Assembly: GCF_005930475.1 (NCBI RefSeq)
Contig: NZ_SJEW01000016.1
Span: 1 to 64,000, forward strand
Length of the DNA: 64,000 bases
Origin: Modestobacter altitudinis
GTDB lineage: Bacteria > Actinomycetota > Actinomycetes > Mycobacteriales > Geodermatophilaceae
Direction of reading: 5' to 3'
Shown here: positions 40,784 to 49,660 of the stretch, piece by piece
Layout of the letters: every line of letters begins with the position of its first letter
Position numbering within the stretch: position 1 is the first letter of the stretch
The notes under the pieces: generated by a model
Databases searched by the model: none
Seen by the model: only the letters and a program-made list of their open reading frames with translations
What the model was told of the DNA's origin: nothing
Program-made: the position numbers and the translations under genes

Positions 40784-42082
40784 TCAGTGGACGGCGACCG
40801 GTGCGGCCTCCGGGTCGGGGTCCTCGAGCTGCCACGGGCGGACGACGACCACCAGGACGACGATCGCCAGCACCAGCGACGCGAGGACGACCGTGCCCAT
40901 CGCGACGGCGTCGTTGCCCAGCATGCCGACCAGCGGCGACACCGCGGCACCCACCCCGAACTGGACGGCCCCGAGCAGTGCGGCGGCGGTCCCGGCGGCG
41001 TCGCCGTGCCGGGACAGCGCCAGCGCCGGGGCGTTGGGCAGCGCGAGACCGCAGGCGAACATCACCGCCCACAGCGGGAGGACGACGGCGACCAGGCCAC
41101 CGGTCCCCGTGGCGGCCAGCACGAGCAGTGCGGCGCCGGCGACCGCACCGGCCACGGTGCCGGCGACGAGCACCTGGGCCGGGGAGGACCAGCGCAGCAG
41201 CACCGGGTTGAGCTGGGTGGCGGCGATCAGCCAGACGGCGCCGGCGCCGAAGAGCAGCCCGAACTGCTGCTCGTCGAGGCCGAACTCGTCCTGGAAGACG
41301 AAGGAGGACCCGGACACGTAGGCGAACAGCCCGGCCATGGTCAGGCCGGCGACCAGCACCAGCCCGACGTAGGCCCGGTCGCGGAACAGCGAGCCGTAGC
41401 TGCGCAGCGTGCCGGCGAGGCCGCTGCTGGTGCGGCGCTCCGGCGGCAGCGTCTCGCGGACGGCGAGGGAGCCCATCACCACCAGCAGCACGCCGTAGAG
41501 GGCCAGCAGCGCGAACACGCCGCGCCAGGAGGTGAACCGGAGCAGCTCACCGCCGATGGTGGGGGCGAGCACCGGCGCGACGCCGAGCACCAGGAAGAGC
41601 CGGGAGAGCATGGTGGCGGCGGCGCGGCCGTCGAAGAGGTCGCGGACGACGGCGATGGCGATCACCGCACCGGCCGCGGCGCCCACGCCCTGCAGCACGC
41701 GCAGCAGCCCGAGGACGGCGACGCTGGGGGCGAGGAGCACCAGCAGCGAGGCGAGCACGTGCAGCGCCGTCCCGGCCAGCAGCGGGCGGCGGCGACCGAA
41801 CCGGTCCGACAGCGGGCCGAGCACCAGCTGGCCGAGCGCGAGGCCGACCAGGGTGCCGGTGAGCGTCAGCTGGACCGCCGAGGAGGTGGTCTCCAGCTCG
41901 TCGGTGATCGTCGGCAGCGCGGGCAGGTACATGTCGATGGTGAGCGGCCCGAGCGCGACGAACGCGCCGAGCACCAGCGCGGTGCGCGCCGTCCTCGGCT
42001 TCTCGATCCGCGGGTCGGGCAGCCCGACGCCGGTCGGCGACGGGACGGTCGGGCGGGCGGTGCAGTCCTGCGTGGCGGTCAT
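40784..42082 (-). CDS. Bcr/CflA-type MFS multidrug transporter
   Basis: A 432-residue, 12-helix drug/proton antiporter. Helix 1 LGAFVALGPLTIDMYLPALPTI, motif A LSDRFGRRRPLLAGT and the VLQGVGAAAGAVIAIAVVRDL segment are those of the Bcr/CflA (bicyclomycin/chloramphenicol) group. ATG 42082. It ends nine bases from the convergent tetR, so both may belong to a drug-resistance cluster with the ABC exporter. Substrate unknown. Confidence 0.92.
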   Translation of the reverse strand: MTATQDCTARPTVPSPTGVGLPDPRIEKPRTARTALVLGAFVALGPLTIDMYLPALPTITDELETTSSAVQLTLTGTLVGLALGQLVLGPLSDRFGRRRPLLAGTALHVLASLLVLLAPSVAVLGLLRVLQGVGAAAGAVIAIAVVRDLFDGRAAATMLSRLFLVLGVAPVLAPTIGGELLRFTSWRGVFALLALYGVLLVVMGSLAVRETLPPERRTSSGLAGTLRSYGSLFRDRAYVGLVLVAGLTMAGLFAYVSGSSFVFQDEFGLDEQQFGLLFGAGAVWLIAATQLNPVLLRWSSPAQVLVAGTVAGAVAGAALLVLAATGTGGLVAVVLPLWAVMFACGLALPNAPALALSRHGDAAGTAAALLGAVQFGVGAAVSPLVGMLGNDAVAMGTVVLASLVLAIVVLVVVVRPWQLEDPDPEAAPVAVH

Positions 42083-42215
42083 GGGCCCCTCGGGTGGTGC
42101 GGTGACGCGGGGCCTCCGTTGGCCGGGACGCGGGTACGAGGCCGACAGCACCGCACAGCGGCGACACATTCCGCCGGACCGATGAGCGGCGCCCGCACCG
42201 GCGGTCTGGAGGTGC

Positions 42216-42818
42216 ATGAGCCGCACGACGTGCCACGTGACGATCTCGCTGGACGGCCACCTCGCCGGACCGCAGCAGAGCCGGGCGGACCCGCTGGGCG
42301 TGGGCGGCGAGCGCCTGCACGAGTGGATGTTCGCCGACGAGCCCCGGCCCGCGGCCGACGAGGCCGCCCGCGCCGACCTGCTGCGACCCCGCGGCGCCTT
42401 CGTGATGGGCCGCAACATGTTCGGCCCGGTCCGCGGCGGGTGGGACGAGGACTGGCGCGGCTGGTGGGGCGACGAGCCGCCGTACCACGCACCGGTGTTC
42501 GTCCTCACCCACCACCCGCGGGACCCGGTCGAGATGGCCGGCGGGACGACGTTCCACTTCGTGACCGCGGGGTTCGACGCGGCGATGGAGCAGGCGCGAG
42601 CCGCGGCCGGCGACGCCGACGTGACCATCGCCGGCGGCGCGTCCACGATCCGGCAGGCACTGGCGGCGGGAGCTCTGCACGAGCTGGTCCTCGATGTCGC
42701 GCCCGTCCTGCTGGGCGGCGGGGAGCGCCTGTTCGACGGCGTCGCCGACCCCGGGCTCACGCAGCTGGGGGTCACCTCCTCACCGCGAGTGACGCACGTC
42801 CACTACCGCGTGGGCTGA
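42216..42818 (+). CDS. Dihydrofolate-reductase-like (RibD C-terminal) protein
   Basis: A 200-residue RibD_C/DHFR-fold NADPH reductase. Motifs: VTISLDGHLAGPQQS (8-22), GAFVMGRNMFGPVRGGW, VFVLTHHPRDPVEMAGGTTFHFV and the nucleotide loop DVTIAGGASTIRQAL, then ELVLDVAPVLLGGGERLF. Such lone proteins are not the housekeeping DHFR; substrates are unknown. Its last 16 bases overlap the end of mftF on the opposite strand. Confidence 0.87.
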   Translation: MSRTTCHVTISLDGHLAGPQQSRADPLGVGGERLHEWMFADEPRPAADEAARADLLRPRGAFVMGRNMFGPVRGGWDEDWRGWWGDEPPYHAPVFVLTHHPRDPVEMAGGTTFHFVTAGFDAAMEQARAAAGDADVTIAGGASTIRQALAAGALHELVLDVAPVLLGGGERLFDGVADPGLTQLGVTSSPRVTHVHYRVG

Positions 42819-44248
42819 CGCGGCGGGCTGACCGGCGGCGGCGCGGCGGGCAGCAGCGCCCGGGGGTCCCGGGCGCGCAGCGCGCCGAGCCACAGCCCGG
42901 CACCGTAGGCGAGGTCCTCCAGGCGCCGTCCCGCGGCGAAGGTGGGCAGGTCGATCTCCTGGCGGAGCGGCCGCCAGCCGCTGACCGCGTCGGCGACGGC
43001 CACCCCGGCGACCAGCCACCGGGCCCGCCGGGACACCAGTGCCGCCGCCGCGGCGAGCGGCCAGTGGTGCCGGGTGACCGACCGGGCCAGGGTGCGGCCG
43101 GATGCCGCCGTGCCGCGCAGCACCAGCCCGGCCGCCAGCCGTACGGGCGGCCGGTCGCCGGGGGCGGCGAGCCGACCGGCCAGCTGCCACGAGGCCCGGC
43201 CCAGCACCCCACCGGCGGCGAGCACGCCCACCGGCGTCCCGGTCAGCGCCAGCGCCCAGGCCGCGGCCGACCACGGCGAGATCACCACCGGAGCGACCGC
43301 CGCGCCGTGCCGCTGGGCCAGCAGCGCCGCCCCGGTGCCGTAGAACGCCCGGCGGCGCAGCCACGCGGCCGGTTCCACCCGGTGGTCGTGCGCCACCCGA
43401 GCCGACGGTTCCAAGCGCACCCGCCAGCCGGCGCCGGCCAGCCGCCACACCAGGTCGACGTCCTCGGCGACCGGCATCGTCTCGTCGAAGCCACCTCGCA
43501 GTGCCGCCCGCCGGGCCAGCAGCGCGGCACTGGGCACGTAGGAGACCGTCGTCAGCGGGGCGACCCGGGCCGGCGTCGTCCCCATGTCCAGAGCGCTGCT
43601 CAGCGACTCGTACCGGGCCACCCAGCCGCTCGCGCCGGCCGGCAGGGCGGTGATCCGGGGGGCGACCAGCGCCACCCGGGGGTCGCTGAGGTGCCCGGCC
43701 AGCACCTCCAGCCAGCCGGGCTCCGGCACGCAGTCGGAGTCGACGAAGGCGACCAGCTCGGTGCCGGCGACCCGCAGCCCGGCGTTGCGGGCGGCCGCCG
43801 GACCGCGGGCGACCGGGTGCCGCAGCAGCCGGGCACCGGCGGCGACCGCCGCGACCGCGGCAGGGTCCGCCGAGCCGTCGTCCACCACGACCACCGGGCA
43901 GCCCGCCGTCCCGGGGTCGGCGCGCAGCGCGGCCAGCAGTCGGGCCAGCCCGTCGGTGCGGTCCCTGACCGGGACGACCACGGTCACCTCGGGGAACGGC
44001 GCCGGCGGCAGCTCCGGGTCGGCGACGCCGGTGTCGAGCAGCCGCGCGGCCAGCGCCGCGGTGCGGGCGTCGGTCACCTCGAGCCGGTCGCCGGCCAGCA
44101 GGGCCTGGGCCGCCGGCGCCAGCCGCAGCATCCGGAACGGTGACCCGCCGAGCAGCGTCGTCCCGCCGTCCCGGCACTGGGTCCCCGGTGCCAGCCGGAC
44201 GGCGAACCCGTCCGGCAGCCGGTCCGGGGGCGGGGCGGGGACGGTCAT
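42803..44248 (-). CDS. mftF: Mycofactocin glycosyltransferase MftF
   Basis: A 481-residue family 2 glycosyltransferase. The first 85 residues (LPDGFAVRLAPGTQCRDGGTTLLGGSPFRMLRLAP) are the N-terminal signature of MftF. The catalytic domain shows VTVVVPVRDR, VVVVDDGSADP and the metal motif AFVDSDCVPEPGW, and later AEDVDLVWRL. The C-terminal 150 residues hold hydrophobic helices. MftF adds beta-1,4-glucose units to premycofactocin. Here it is detached from the other mft genes and follows an isochorismatase-like gene with a four-base overlap. Confidence 0.92.
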   Translation of the reverse strand: MTVPAPPPDRLPDGFAVRLAPGTQCRDGGTTLLGGSPFRMLRLAPAAQALLAGDRLEVTDARTAALAARLLDTGVADPELPPAPFPEVTVVVPVRDRTDGLARLLAALRADPGTAGCPVVVVDDGSADPAAVAAVAAGARLLRHPVARGPAAARNAGLRVAGTELVAFVDSDCVPEPGWLEVLAGHLSDPRVALVAPRITALPAGASGWVARYESLSSALDMGTTPARVAPLTTVSYVPSAALLARRAALRGGFDETMPVAEDVDLVWRLAGAGWRVRLEPSARVAHDHRVEPAAWLRRRAFYGTGAALLAQRHGAAVAPVVISPWSAAAWALALTGTPVGVLAAGGVLGRASWQLAGRLAAPGDRPPVRLAAGLVLRGTAASGRTLARSVTRHHWPLAAAAALVSRRARWLVAGVAVADAVSGWRPLRQEIDLPTFAAGRRLEDLAYGAGLWLGALRARDPRALLPAAPPPVSPPRQPTR

Positions 44249-44772
44249 CGCCCGGCGAGCACCACGTCGGACGTGGTCAGGGTGATCAGCGGGGCGTACA
44301 GCGCCATCGCGGCGAGCGCCCGGTCGTGGTCGGCGTCGCTGGCCCCGGCGCAGGCGTCGGTGACCACCTGCACGGGGACCCCGGCGTCGGCGGCCGGCAG
44401 GGCAGTGGAGAGCACGCAGCAGTCGGTCGAGACGCCGGCCAGCAGCAGGGGGCCCTCACCGACGAGCGCGGCGAGATCCGGGCCCCACTTGCCGAACGTG
44501 GTGGCGTCCAGCACCGGGGCGTCGCCGGGGTCGTCGACCAGCGCGTACAGCGGGGCGTCCGGGGGCCGGAGGGCGAAGGGGAACTGCTCGTAGTAGGGCA
44601 CCCAGGCGCCGGTCGGCGTCGCCGGCGCGACGAACCGGGTGTGCACCACCCGGCCGGCGAAGGCCGCGGTCAGCCGGCGGATGGCCGGGTGCACCTCGGC
44701 GAACCGGGGCGCCCCCCACGGGGAGTCGCGATCGGCGAAGACGTGCTGGACGTCGATGACGCAGAGGGTCAC
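44245..44772 (-). CDS. Isochorismatase-like cysteine hydrolase
   Basis: A 175-residue hydrolase with the Asp-Lys-Cys triad: Asp7 in CVIDVQHVFA, Lys in TTFGKWGPDL and Cys in GVSTDCCVLSTAL, followed by VVTDACAGASDADHDRAL. Family members cut amides and ureido groups (nicotinamide, biuret, N-carbamoyl compounds). GTG 44772 overlaps the permease stop (GTGA), and mftF overlaps its own stop, so three genes are coupled. With an NCS1 permease upstream, uptake and hydrolysis of a purine, hydantoin or nicotinamide-like compound is likely. Confidence 0.9.
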   Translation of the reverse strand: MTLCVIDVQHVFADRDSPWGAPRFAEVHPAIRRLTAAFAGRVVHTRFVAPATPTGAWVPYYEQFPFALRPPDAPLYALVDDPGDAPVLDATTFGKWGPDLAALVGEGPLLLAGVSTDCCVLSTALPAADAGVPVQVVTDACAGASDADHDRALAAMALYAPLITLTTSDVVLAGR

Positions 44773-46235
44773 GCCGCCTCCTGCGCCCGCACCGCACCCC
44801 GGCGGAGCAGCAGGGTGCCCCCGAAGCCGACCACCAGGGCGACCAGGACGCCGAGGTTGGCGAACGCCCAGTCGCCGTCCTTGCCGCCCAGCCCGAGCAG
44901 GCCGAGCAGGTAGCCCTGCCACTGCAGCCAGCCGGCGTAGGTGTTGGTGACCAGACCCCAGCCGAGCACCGACCCGAGGACGAGGAGCGCCAGCGGGACC
45001 GGCGGGACGGCGCCGTAGCGGCCGCGCGGGTCGTAGAGGTCCGGCTCGGAGTAGTCGCGGCGGCGCAGCAGCAGGTCGGCCAGCACGACCCCGCACCAGG
45101 CGGCGACCGGGACGCCGAGGGTGATCAGGAAGCCCTGGAACTGGACGAAGAAGTCGCCCTCGGCGAGGAAGACGACCCAGACGGCCCCCAGCACCATGAG
45201 CACGCCGTCGATGGAGGCGGCGACCGGCCGGGGGATCCGCACGCCGGCCGACAGCAGCGCCAGGCCGGAGGAGTAGATGTCCAGCAGCGCGCCGCCGACC
45301 AGGCCGAGCACGGCGACCAGCGCGAACGGGACGAGGAACCAGGTGGGCAGCAGGGTGGCCAGCGCACCGATCGGGTCCGCGCCGATGGCGGTGGACAGGT
45401 TCCCGGAGGAGCCGGCCAGCAGCAGCCCGACCACGAGCAGGACGACCGGGGCCAGCGCCGAGCCGAACGTCGTCCAGCCCACGACGCCGCGGGTGGAGGA
45501 GGACCGCGGCAGGTACCGGGAGTAATCCGCGGCGGCGTTGACCCAGCCGAAGCCGTAGCCGGTCATGACGAAGACGAGCGCACCGATGAAGGCCTGGGTG
45601 GAGCCCGCCGGCAGCCCGCTGACGGTGCCCCAGTCGATCTCGTCGGCCACCAGGACCAGGTAGACGACGGTCAGCACGCCGGTGACCACGGTGATGACCG
45701 CCTGCATGCGCATGATCAGGTCGAAGCCGAGCACCCCGCCGACGACGACCAGCGTGGCGACCACCAGCAGGGCGACGACCTGCGTGGCCGTCCCGCCGCC
45801 CCACCCCAGCTCGGTGAAGACCGTCGCGGTCGCCAGCGTGGCCAGCGAGGTGAGCACCGTCTCCCAGCCGACGGTGAGCACCCAGGCCAGGACCGCGGGG
45901 ACGCGACCCCCGGTGACGCCGAAGGCCGCCCGGCTGAGCACCAGCGTGGGGGCCGAGCCGCGCTTGCCGGCGATCGCGACGAACCCGCACAGCAGGAAGC
46001 TGACGACGATCCCGACCACGCCGGCCACGACGGCCTGCCAGAACGAGATGCCGAAGCCGAGGGTGAAGGCGCCGTAGGCCAGACCGAGCACGCTGACGTT
46101 CGCGCCGAACCAGGGCCAGAACAGCTGCCGGGGCGTGCCCTTGCGCTCGGACTCGGAGATGACGTTGATGCCGTTGGTCTCCACCGCCACCCGCGAGGTG
46201 GGTGCAGCCGGCTCCCCGGTCGCCTGGTGCGCCAT
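44769..46235 (-). CDS. NCS1 family permease (purine/cytosine/allantoin type)
   Basis: A 488-residue, 12-helix nucleobase:cation symporter from ATG 46235 (a GTG at 46253 adds six residues). NCS1 features: the N-terminal ETNGINVISESERKGTPRQLFWPWFGANVSVLGLAYGAF, the SRAAFGVTGGRVPAVLAWVLTVGWE helix-3 block and YGFGWVNAAADYSRYLPRSSS. It should import a nucleobase or related ring. It heads the operon permease-hydrolase-mftF. The tail after helix 12 is short. Confidence 0.92.
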   Translation of the reverse strand: MAHQATGEPAAPTSRVAVETNGINVISESERKGTPRQLFWPWFGANVSVLGLAYGAFTLGFGISFWQAVVAGVVGIVVSFLLCGFVAIAGKRGSAPTLVLSRAAFGVTGGRVPAVLAWVLTVGWETVLTSLATLATATVFTELGWGGGTATQVVALLVVATLVVVGGVLGFDLIMRMQAVITVVTGVLTVVYLVLVADEIDWGTVSGLPAGSTQAFIGALVFVMTGYGFGWVNAAADYSRYLPRSSSTRGVVGWTTFGSALAPVVLLVVGLLLAGSSGNLSTAIGADPIGALATLLPTWFLVPFALVAVLGLVGGALLDIYSSGLALLSAGVRIPRPVAASIDGVLMVLGAVWVVFLAEGDFFVQFQGFLITLGVPVAAWCGVVLADLLLRRRDYSEPDLYDPRGRYGAVPPVPLALLVLGSVLGWGLVTNTYAGWLQWQGYLLGLLGLGGKDGDWAFANLGVLVALVVGFGGTLLLRRGAVRAQEAA

Positions 46236-46312
46236 CGCGTGCTCCGTCCTCACCGGCGGGTCCGTCCCCGCTCCCGGGCCGAGACCCTAACCGCGTCATG
46301 CACCCCGCACGG

Positions 46313-46326
46313 TTTCGCGCGCGAAA
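46313..46326 (-). promoter_or_regulatory. TTTCGCGCGCGAAA palindrome upstream of the NCS1 operon
   Basis: A perfect 14-base palindrome about 80 bases before the permease ATG, in a gap that also must hold the end of the L31 region. It is a good operator candidate for the permease-hydrolase-mftF operon. Confidence 0.5.
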
Positions 46327-46422
46327 GTACCGCGGTGCGCGCGCGGACCGGGGGAACGCAGCGACGCCGCCGGCTGGTCCCGGGAGGGACCTGCCGGCGG
46401 CGGCGTCAGGGAGTGCCGCGGG

Positions 46423-46680
46423 TCAGCTGCGGGTGCGGTTCCGCGCGCCGTAGCGCTGGTTGAACTTCTCGACCCGGCCGGCGGTGTCCAGCACGCGCTG
46501 GTTGCCGGTCCAGAACGGGTGGGAGGACGCGCTGATCTCGACCGGGACCACCGGCAGGGTCTCGCCGTCGAGCTCGATCGTCCGGCTCGTCTGGACCGTC
46601 GAGCGGGTCCGGAACGTCTCCCCCGTCGAGGTGTCCTGGAAGACGACGGTGCGGTACTCGGGGTGGATGCCGTTGCGCAT
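46423..46680 (-). CDS. rpmE2: 50S ribosomal protein L31 type B
   Basis: An 85-residue L31 of the zinc-free (C-minus) form: [59 protein letters not shown]. The CxxC zinc motif of L31 type A is missing. Such copies usually replace the zinc form when zinc is scarce and are often Zur-controlled; I see no clear Zur box, only the inverted repeat GTCGGT/ACCGAC at 46737-46760 upstream. Single gene. Confidence 0.95.
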   Translation of the reverse strand: MRNGIHPEYRTVVFQDTSTGETFRTRSTVQTSRTIELDGETLPVVPVEISASSHPFWTGNQRVLDTAGRVEKFNQRYGARNRTRS

Positions 46681-46791
46681 GGCTGGTCCTCTCGGTCTGC
46701 GCGGGACGTCCGCCCCCGGTGGGGCGGGCTGATCGCGTCGGTACGGACAACAAACCGACGGCCCTGTTGTTCCCTCCCCGCAGTCGGCGCG

Positions 46792-48210
46792 CTACCGGGA
46801 CCCGGTCGGTGAGCGCAGCTCCTCGACGAGCTCGTGGCGGGGCGGCGCGGCCGGTGCGCCCGGAGCACCGCCCGGGGTGCGTTCCGGTCCCGGCGACGCC
46901 GCCCCGGGCACGGGCCGTCCCGGCAGCCACCCCTGCGCCAGCAGGTCGGCCACCCGCGGGTGCACCGACTCCAGCGCCGCGGGCGGGTCCACCAGGTGCA
47001 TGTGGCGCAGCACCGCCCGGGCGACCGTGCGGTCGGCACCGGCAGCCGCCAGCACCATCAGGTGGGGGACCTCGGCCGGGCCGCCGCGGGCGGTGGGAGG
47101 CACCCCGGTCGGGAGCCGGCCGTCCCGCACGGTCCGCCACATCGCGGCGCGGGCCTGGTCGGTGCACCGCGCGTCGTCGAACCAGGCCCGCAGCTCCCCG
47201 CGCTCCCAGGCGTCGAGCTGACCGCGCCACGAGCGGGCGTCCTCGGGAGCGGCGGCGACCGCGTCGGCGAGGCGGAGGGCGTGCGCGACCGCGAGCGAGG
47301 AGCCCCGACCGAAGTGCGGGTTCGTCGTGCACACGGCGTCGGCGAGCGGCTGCAGCCCCAGCGGGGCCGACTCGTGCAGCACGCGGAACGAGTTGCGCAG
47401 CCCGCCCATGACGACCACGTCCGAGACCGGCTCGGCCCGCTGGGCATCGGTCCAGTCGGCGGTGAGCGGCACCTGCCGGGTGGCTGCCTCGAACACCGGC
47501 GTCTCGCGCAGCACGGCCAGCTCAGGGTCGTCCGGCAGCCGGGTGAAGCAGACGGTGAAGACGCCCGCGTCGTGGGGGAACACGAGCACGGAGTAGCCGT
47601 CGCCCTCGGCCACGGAGATGACGCCGCGGTTCACCGGCCCGAACGAGGTGCTCGGCAGGGTGCGGTAGCGGCGCGAGGTGTACACCTCGTCGGCGGGCTC
47701 GTCGACGGTCTCCCGCAGCCAGCGGCGGGACACCCGGCCGCGGCGCCCGGTGGCGTCGACCACCAGGTCGGCGGGCAGCACGCGCCCGTCGGCCAGGCCC
47801 ACCCCGGTGACCGCTCCGTGCTCGACCCGCACGTCGGCGACCGCGGCGTACACCACGGTCACGCCGGGCTCGGCCTCGGCCATGCCCCGCATCACCCACT
47901 CCAGGGTGCTGCGGCGGCACCACATCGCCTGCAGGCCGTCGATCAGCTCGACCTGCGGCACGCCGATCGCCCGCAGGCCGTCCAGGACGTCGGGGAGCCC
48001 GTGGTCCAGTTCCTGGAAGAGGCGGGCCAGGAACGCGTGCGGTTGCTGGAACTGCGCCACCCCCCGCCGCGACCACTCGGCAGCGGCGGTCACGTCCGCC
48101 GGCCGGGGGGAGTCGTCACGGTCGACGACCTGCACACGATGTCCCTGGCGGGCGAGGGCCAGAGCCGCCGTCAGCCCAGCCACGCCGCCACCTGCGATGA
48201 CCACCTGCAT
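46792..48210 (-). CDS. FAD-dependent monooxygenase/halogenase-like flavoprotein
   Basis: A 472-residue flavoprotein from ATG 48210. The dinucleotide fold is VVIAGGGVAGLTAALALARQGHRVQVVDRD (3-32), with the second FAD motif DAVCTTNPHFGRGSSLAVAHALRLADAV (about 310-337) in place of the usual GD. The ATGRRGRVSRRW region is typical of squalene-epoxidase/halogenase-like oxidoreductases. The last 40 residues are Pro/Gly-rich. Substrate unknown; no partner gene. A TTGYA-GCT-TRCAA type half-palindrome lies about 160 bases upstream. Confidence 0.82.
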   Translation of the reverse strand: MQVVIAGGGVAGLTAALALARQGHRVQVVDRDDSPRPADVTAAAEWSRRGVAQFQQPHAFLARLFQELDHGLPDVLDGLRAIGVPQVELIDGLQAMWCRRSTLEWVMRGMAEAEPGVTVVYAAVADVRVEHGAVTGVGLADGRVLPADLVVDATGRRGRVSRRWLRETVDEPADEVYTSRRYRTLPSTSFGPVNRGVISVAEGDGYSVLVFPHDAGVFTVCFTRLPDDPELAVLRETPVFEAATRQVPLTADWTDAQRAEPVSDVVVMGGLRNSFRVLHESAPLGLQPLADAVCTTNPHFGRGSSLAVAHALRLADAVAAAPEDARSWRGQLDAWERGELRAWFDDARCTDQARAAMWRTVRDGRLPTGVPPTARGGPAEVPHLMVLAAAGADRTVARAVLRHMHLVDPPAALESVHPRVADLLAQGWLPGRPVPGAASPGPERTPGGAPGAPAAPPRHELVEELRSPTGSR

Positions 48211-48563
48211 TGCCGTTGTCCGTTCCCCGTGTCGACGCCCAGCTGCCCGTGCCGTCGCCGAGCGTCGGAGCAGGACGCCAGATGCACTCGGCCCTCGTGC
48301 GACCTGCGGTCGGCATGACCTCCCTCGGACACGGGGAGCCCGCCGATGTCCGGCCCCACCTGGGGAATTGCAAGCTACAACCAACGCCCGGGGCACGCCA
48401 GAGACCTGGGCACGGGGCCGCGCGGCCGGACGGGGAGCCGGCCCCGGTGCCCCGGGGCAGACCGCGCGGGTGGCCGACGACCGGGGACCCAGCCAACCCT
48501 GACCGGGCCCCGGGTCTGACCGACCGGAGGACGCCCGGTGACCTCCTCGTGACCTCCTGCTGG
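48211..48563. other. Gap between the flavoprotein and lipoprotein genes
   Basis: No convincing gene in about 350 bases. It holds TTGCAAGCTACAA at 48368-48380, an imperfect inverted repeat that is the most AT-rich spot and a candidate operator/promoter for the flavoprotein gene. GC-rich short repeats (CCCCGGG, CCGGACGGGG) fill the rest. Confidence 0.4.
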
Positions 48564-48582
48564 TTAGGTGAGCCTCACCTGA
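48564..48582 (+). promoter_or_regulatory. IdeR/DmdR1-type iron box
   Basis: TTAGGTGAGCCTCACCTGA is a 19-base near-palindrome that matches the IdeR consensus TTAGGTTAGGCTAACCTAA at most arm positions. It lies 82 bases before the siderophore-binding lipoprotein start and should repress it when iron is plentiful. Confidence 0.88.
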
Positions 48583-48664
48583 CCGACCCGAGGAGCACGC
48601 CGCCGTCTCCCCGCCCACGGTGCCCGCCGCCCGACCACCGCACCCATCCCGACCAGGAGCCCTC

Positions 48665-49660
48665 ATGTCCTCCCGACCCGCACTCCGCGGCGCCGCTCTG
48701 CTGGCCCTCGCCCTCGCCGTCACCAGCTGCAGTTCCGACTCCGGGGACGACCCCGCCGAGGGCAGCAGCGCCGGCAGCAGCTCCACCGGCGCCTTCCCGG
48801 TCACCATCGGCACCGCCTTCGGCGACGTCAGCGTCGAGGAGGAGCCCACCCGCGTGGTCGCCCTCGGCTGGGGCGACGCCGAGACCGCGCTCGCGCTCGG
48901 CGTGCAGCCGGTCGGCGCCAGCGACTGGCTGCAGTTCGGCGGTGAGGGCGTCGGCCCCTGGGCCGCCGGGGAGTACGACGAGGCGCCCGAGATCATCGAC
49001 AGCCTGGAGCCGAGCTACGAGGCGATCGCGGCGCTCCAGCCGGACCTGATCCTGGACACCAAGTCGCCGGCCACCCAGGACCGGTACGACAAGCTCAGCG
49101 CGATCGCCCCGACCGTCAGCCAGCCCGAGGGCGCGGACCCCTACCTGACCTCCTCGGCCGACCAGCTGCAGATGATCGGCGAGGCACTCGGGAAGAGCGA
49201 CGAGGCGACCGCGCTGCAGCAGCAGGTCGACCAGGCCTTCACCGACGCGGCCGCGGCCAACCCGGAGTTCGCCGGCACCTCGGTGGCCGTGGCCGCCTAC
49301 AGCGCCGAGGGCTTCGGCGCCTACGTGGAGGGCGACGCCCGGGTCGACTTCATGGAGCAGCTCGGCTTCGCGCTGAAGCCGGAGATCCAGGCCCTGGCCA
49401 CCGACAGCTTCTTCGTCTCGGTGAGCGAGGAGCAGCTGCCGCTGCTCGACGCCGGGCTGACCGTCGCGTTCCCGATCTTCGTCGACGCCGGACAGATCAC
49501 CGGCAACCCGCTGTGGCAGGCCATCCCGTCGGTGCAGGCCGGGCATGCGGTCGTCCTGGAGGACGAGACGCTGACCAGCGCCTTCTCGATCGGCACGCCG
49601 CAGGGCATCCAGTACGCCCTGGACAACGCCGTCCCGCTGTTCGCCGACGCGCTCAGCTGA
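48665..49660 (+). CDS. Iron-siderophore substrate-binding lipoprotein
   Basis: A 331-residue class III binding protein. The lipoprotein signal (LLALALAVTSC, lipobox V-T-S-C, Cys about 22) is followed by a Ser/Gly linker. The FecB-type domain shows PTRVVALGWGDAETALALGVQPVGAS, EAIAALQPDLILD, YDKLSAIAPTV and FSIGTPQGIQYALDN. It binds ferric siderophore or heme for an ABC importer, but no permease or ATPase is adjacent, so it is an orphan component. The iron box upstream supports the role. It overlaps the end of mftE on the other strand by eight bases. Confidence 0.92.
   Translation: MSSRPALRGAALLALALAVTSCSSDSGDDPAEGSSAGSSSTGAFPVTIGTAFGDVSVEEEPTRVVALGWGDAETALALGVQPVGASDWLQFGGEGVGPWAAGEYDEAPEIIDSLEPSYEAIAALQPDLILDTKSPATQDRYDKLSAIAPTVSQPEGADPYLTSSADQLQMIGEALGKSDEATALQQQVDQAFTDAAAANPEFAGTSVAVAAYSAEGFGAYVEGDARVDFMEQLGFALKPEIQALATDSFFVSVSEEQLPLLDAGLTVAFPIFVDAGQITGNPLWQAIPSVQAGHAVVLEDETLTSAFSIGTPQGIQYALDNAVPLFADALS

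Noticed and set aside
40787-44143. Over 1100-codon + strand frame
   Set aside because: Antisense of the Bcr-type MFS and mftF; it also crosses the DHFR-like gene in another frame. Its composition (Gln, Gly, Arg, His repeats) is that of a shadow.
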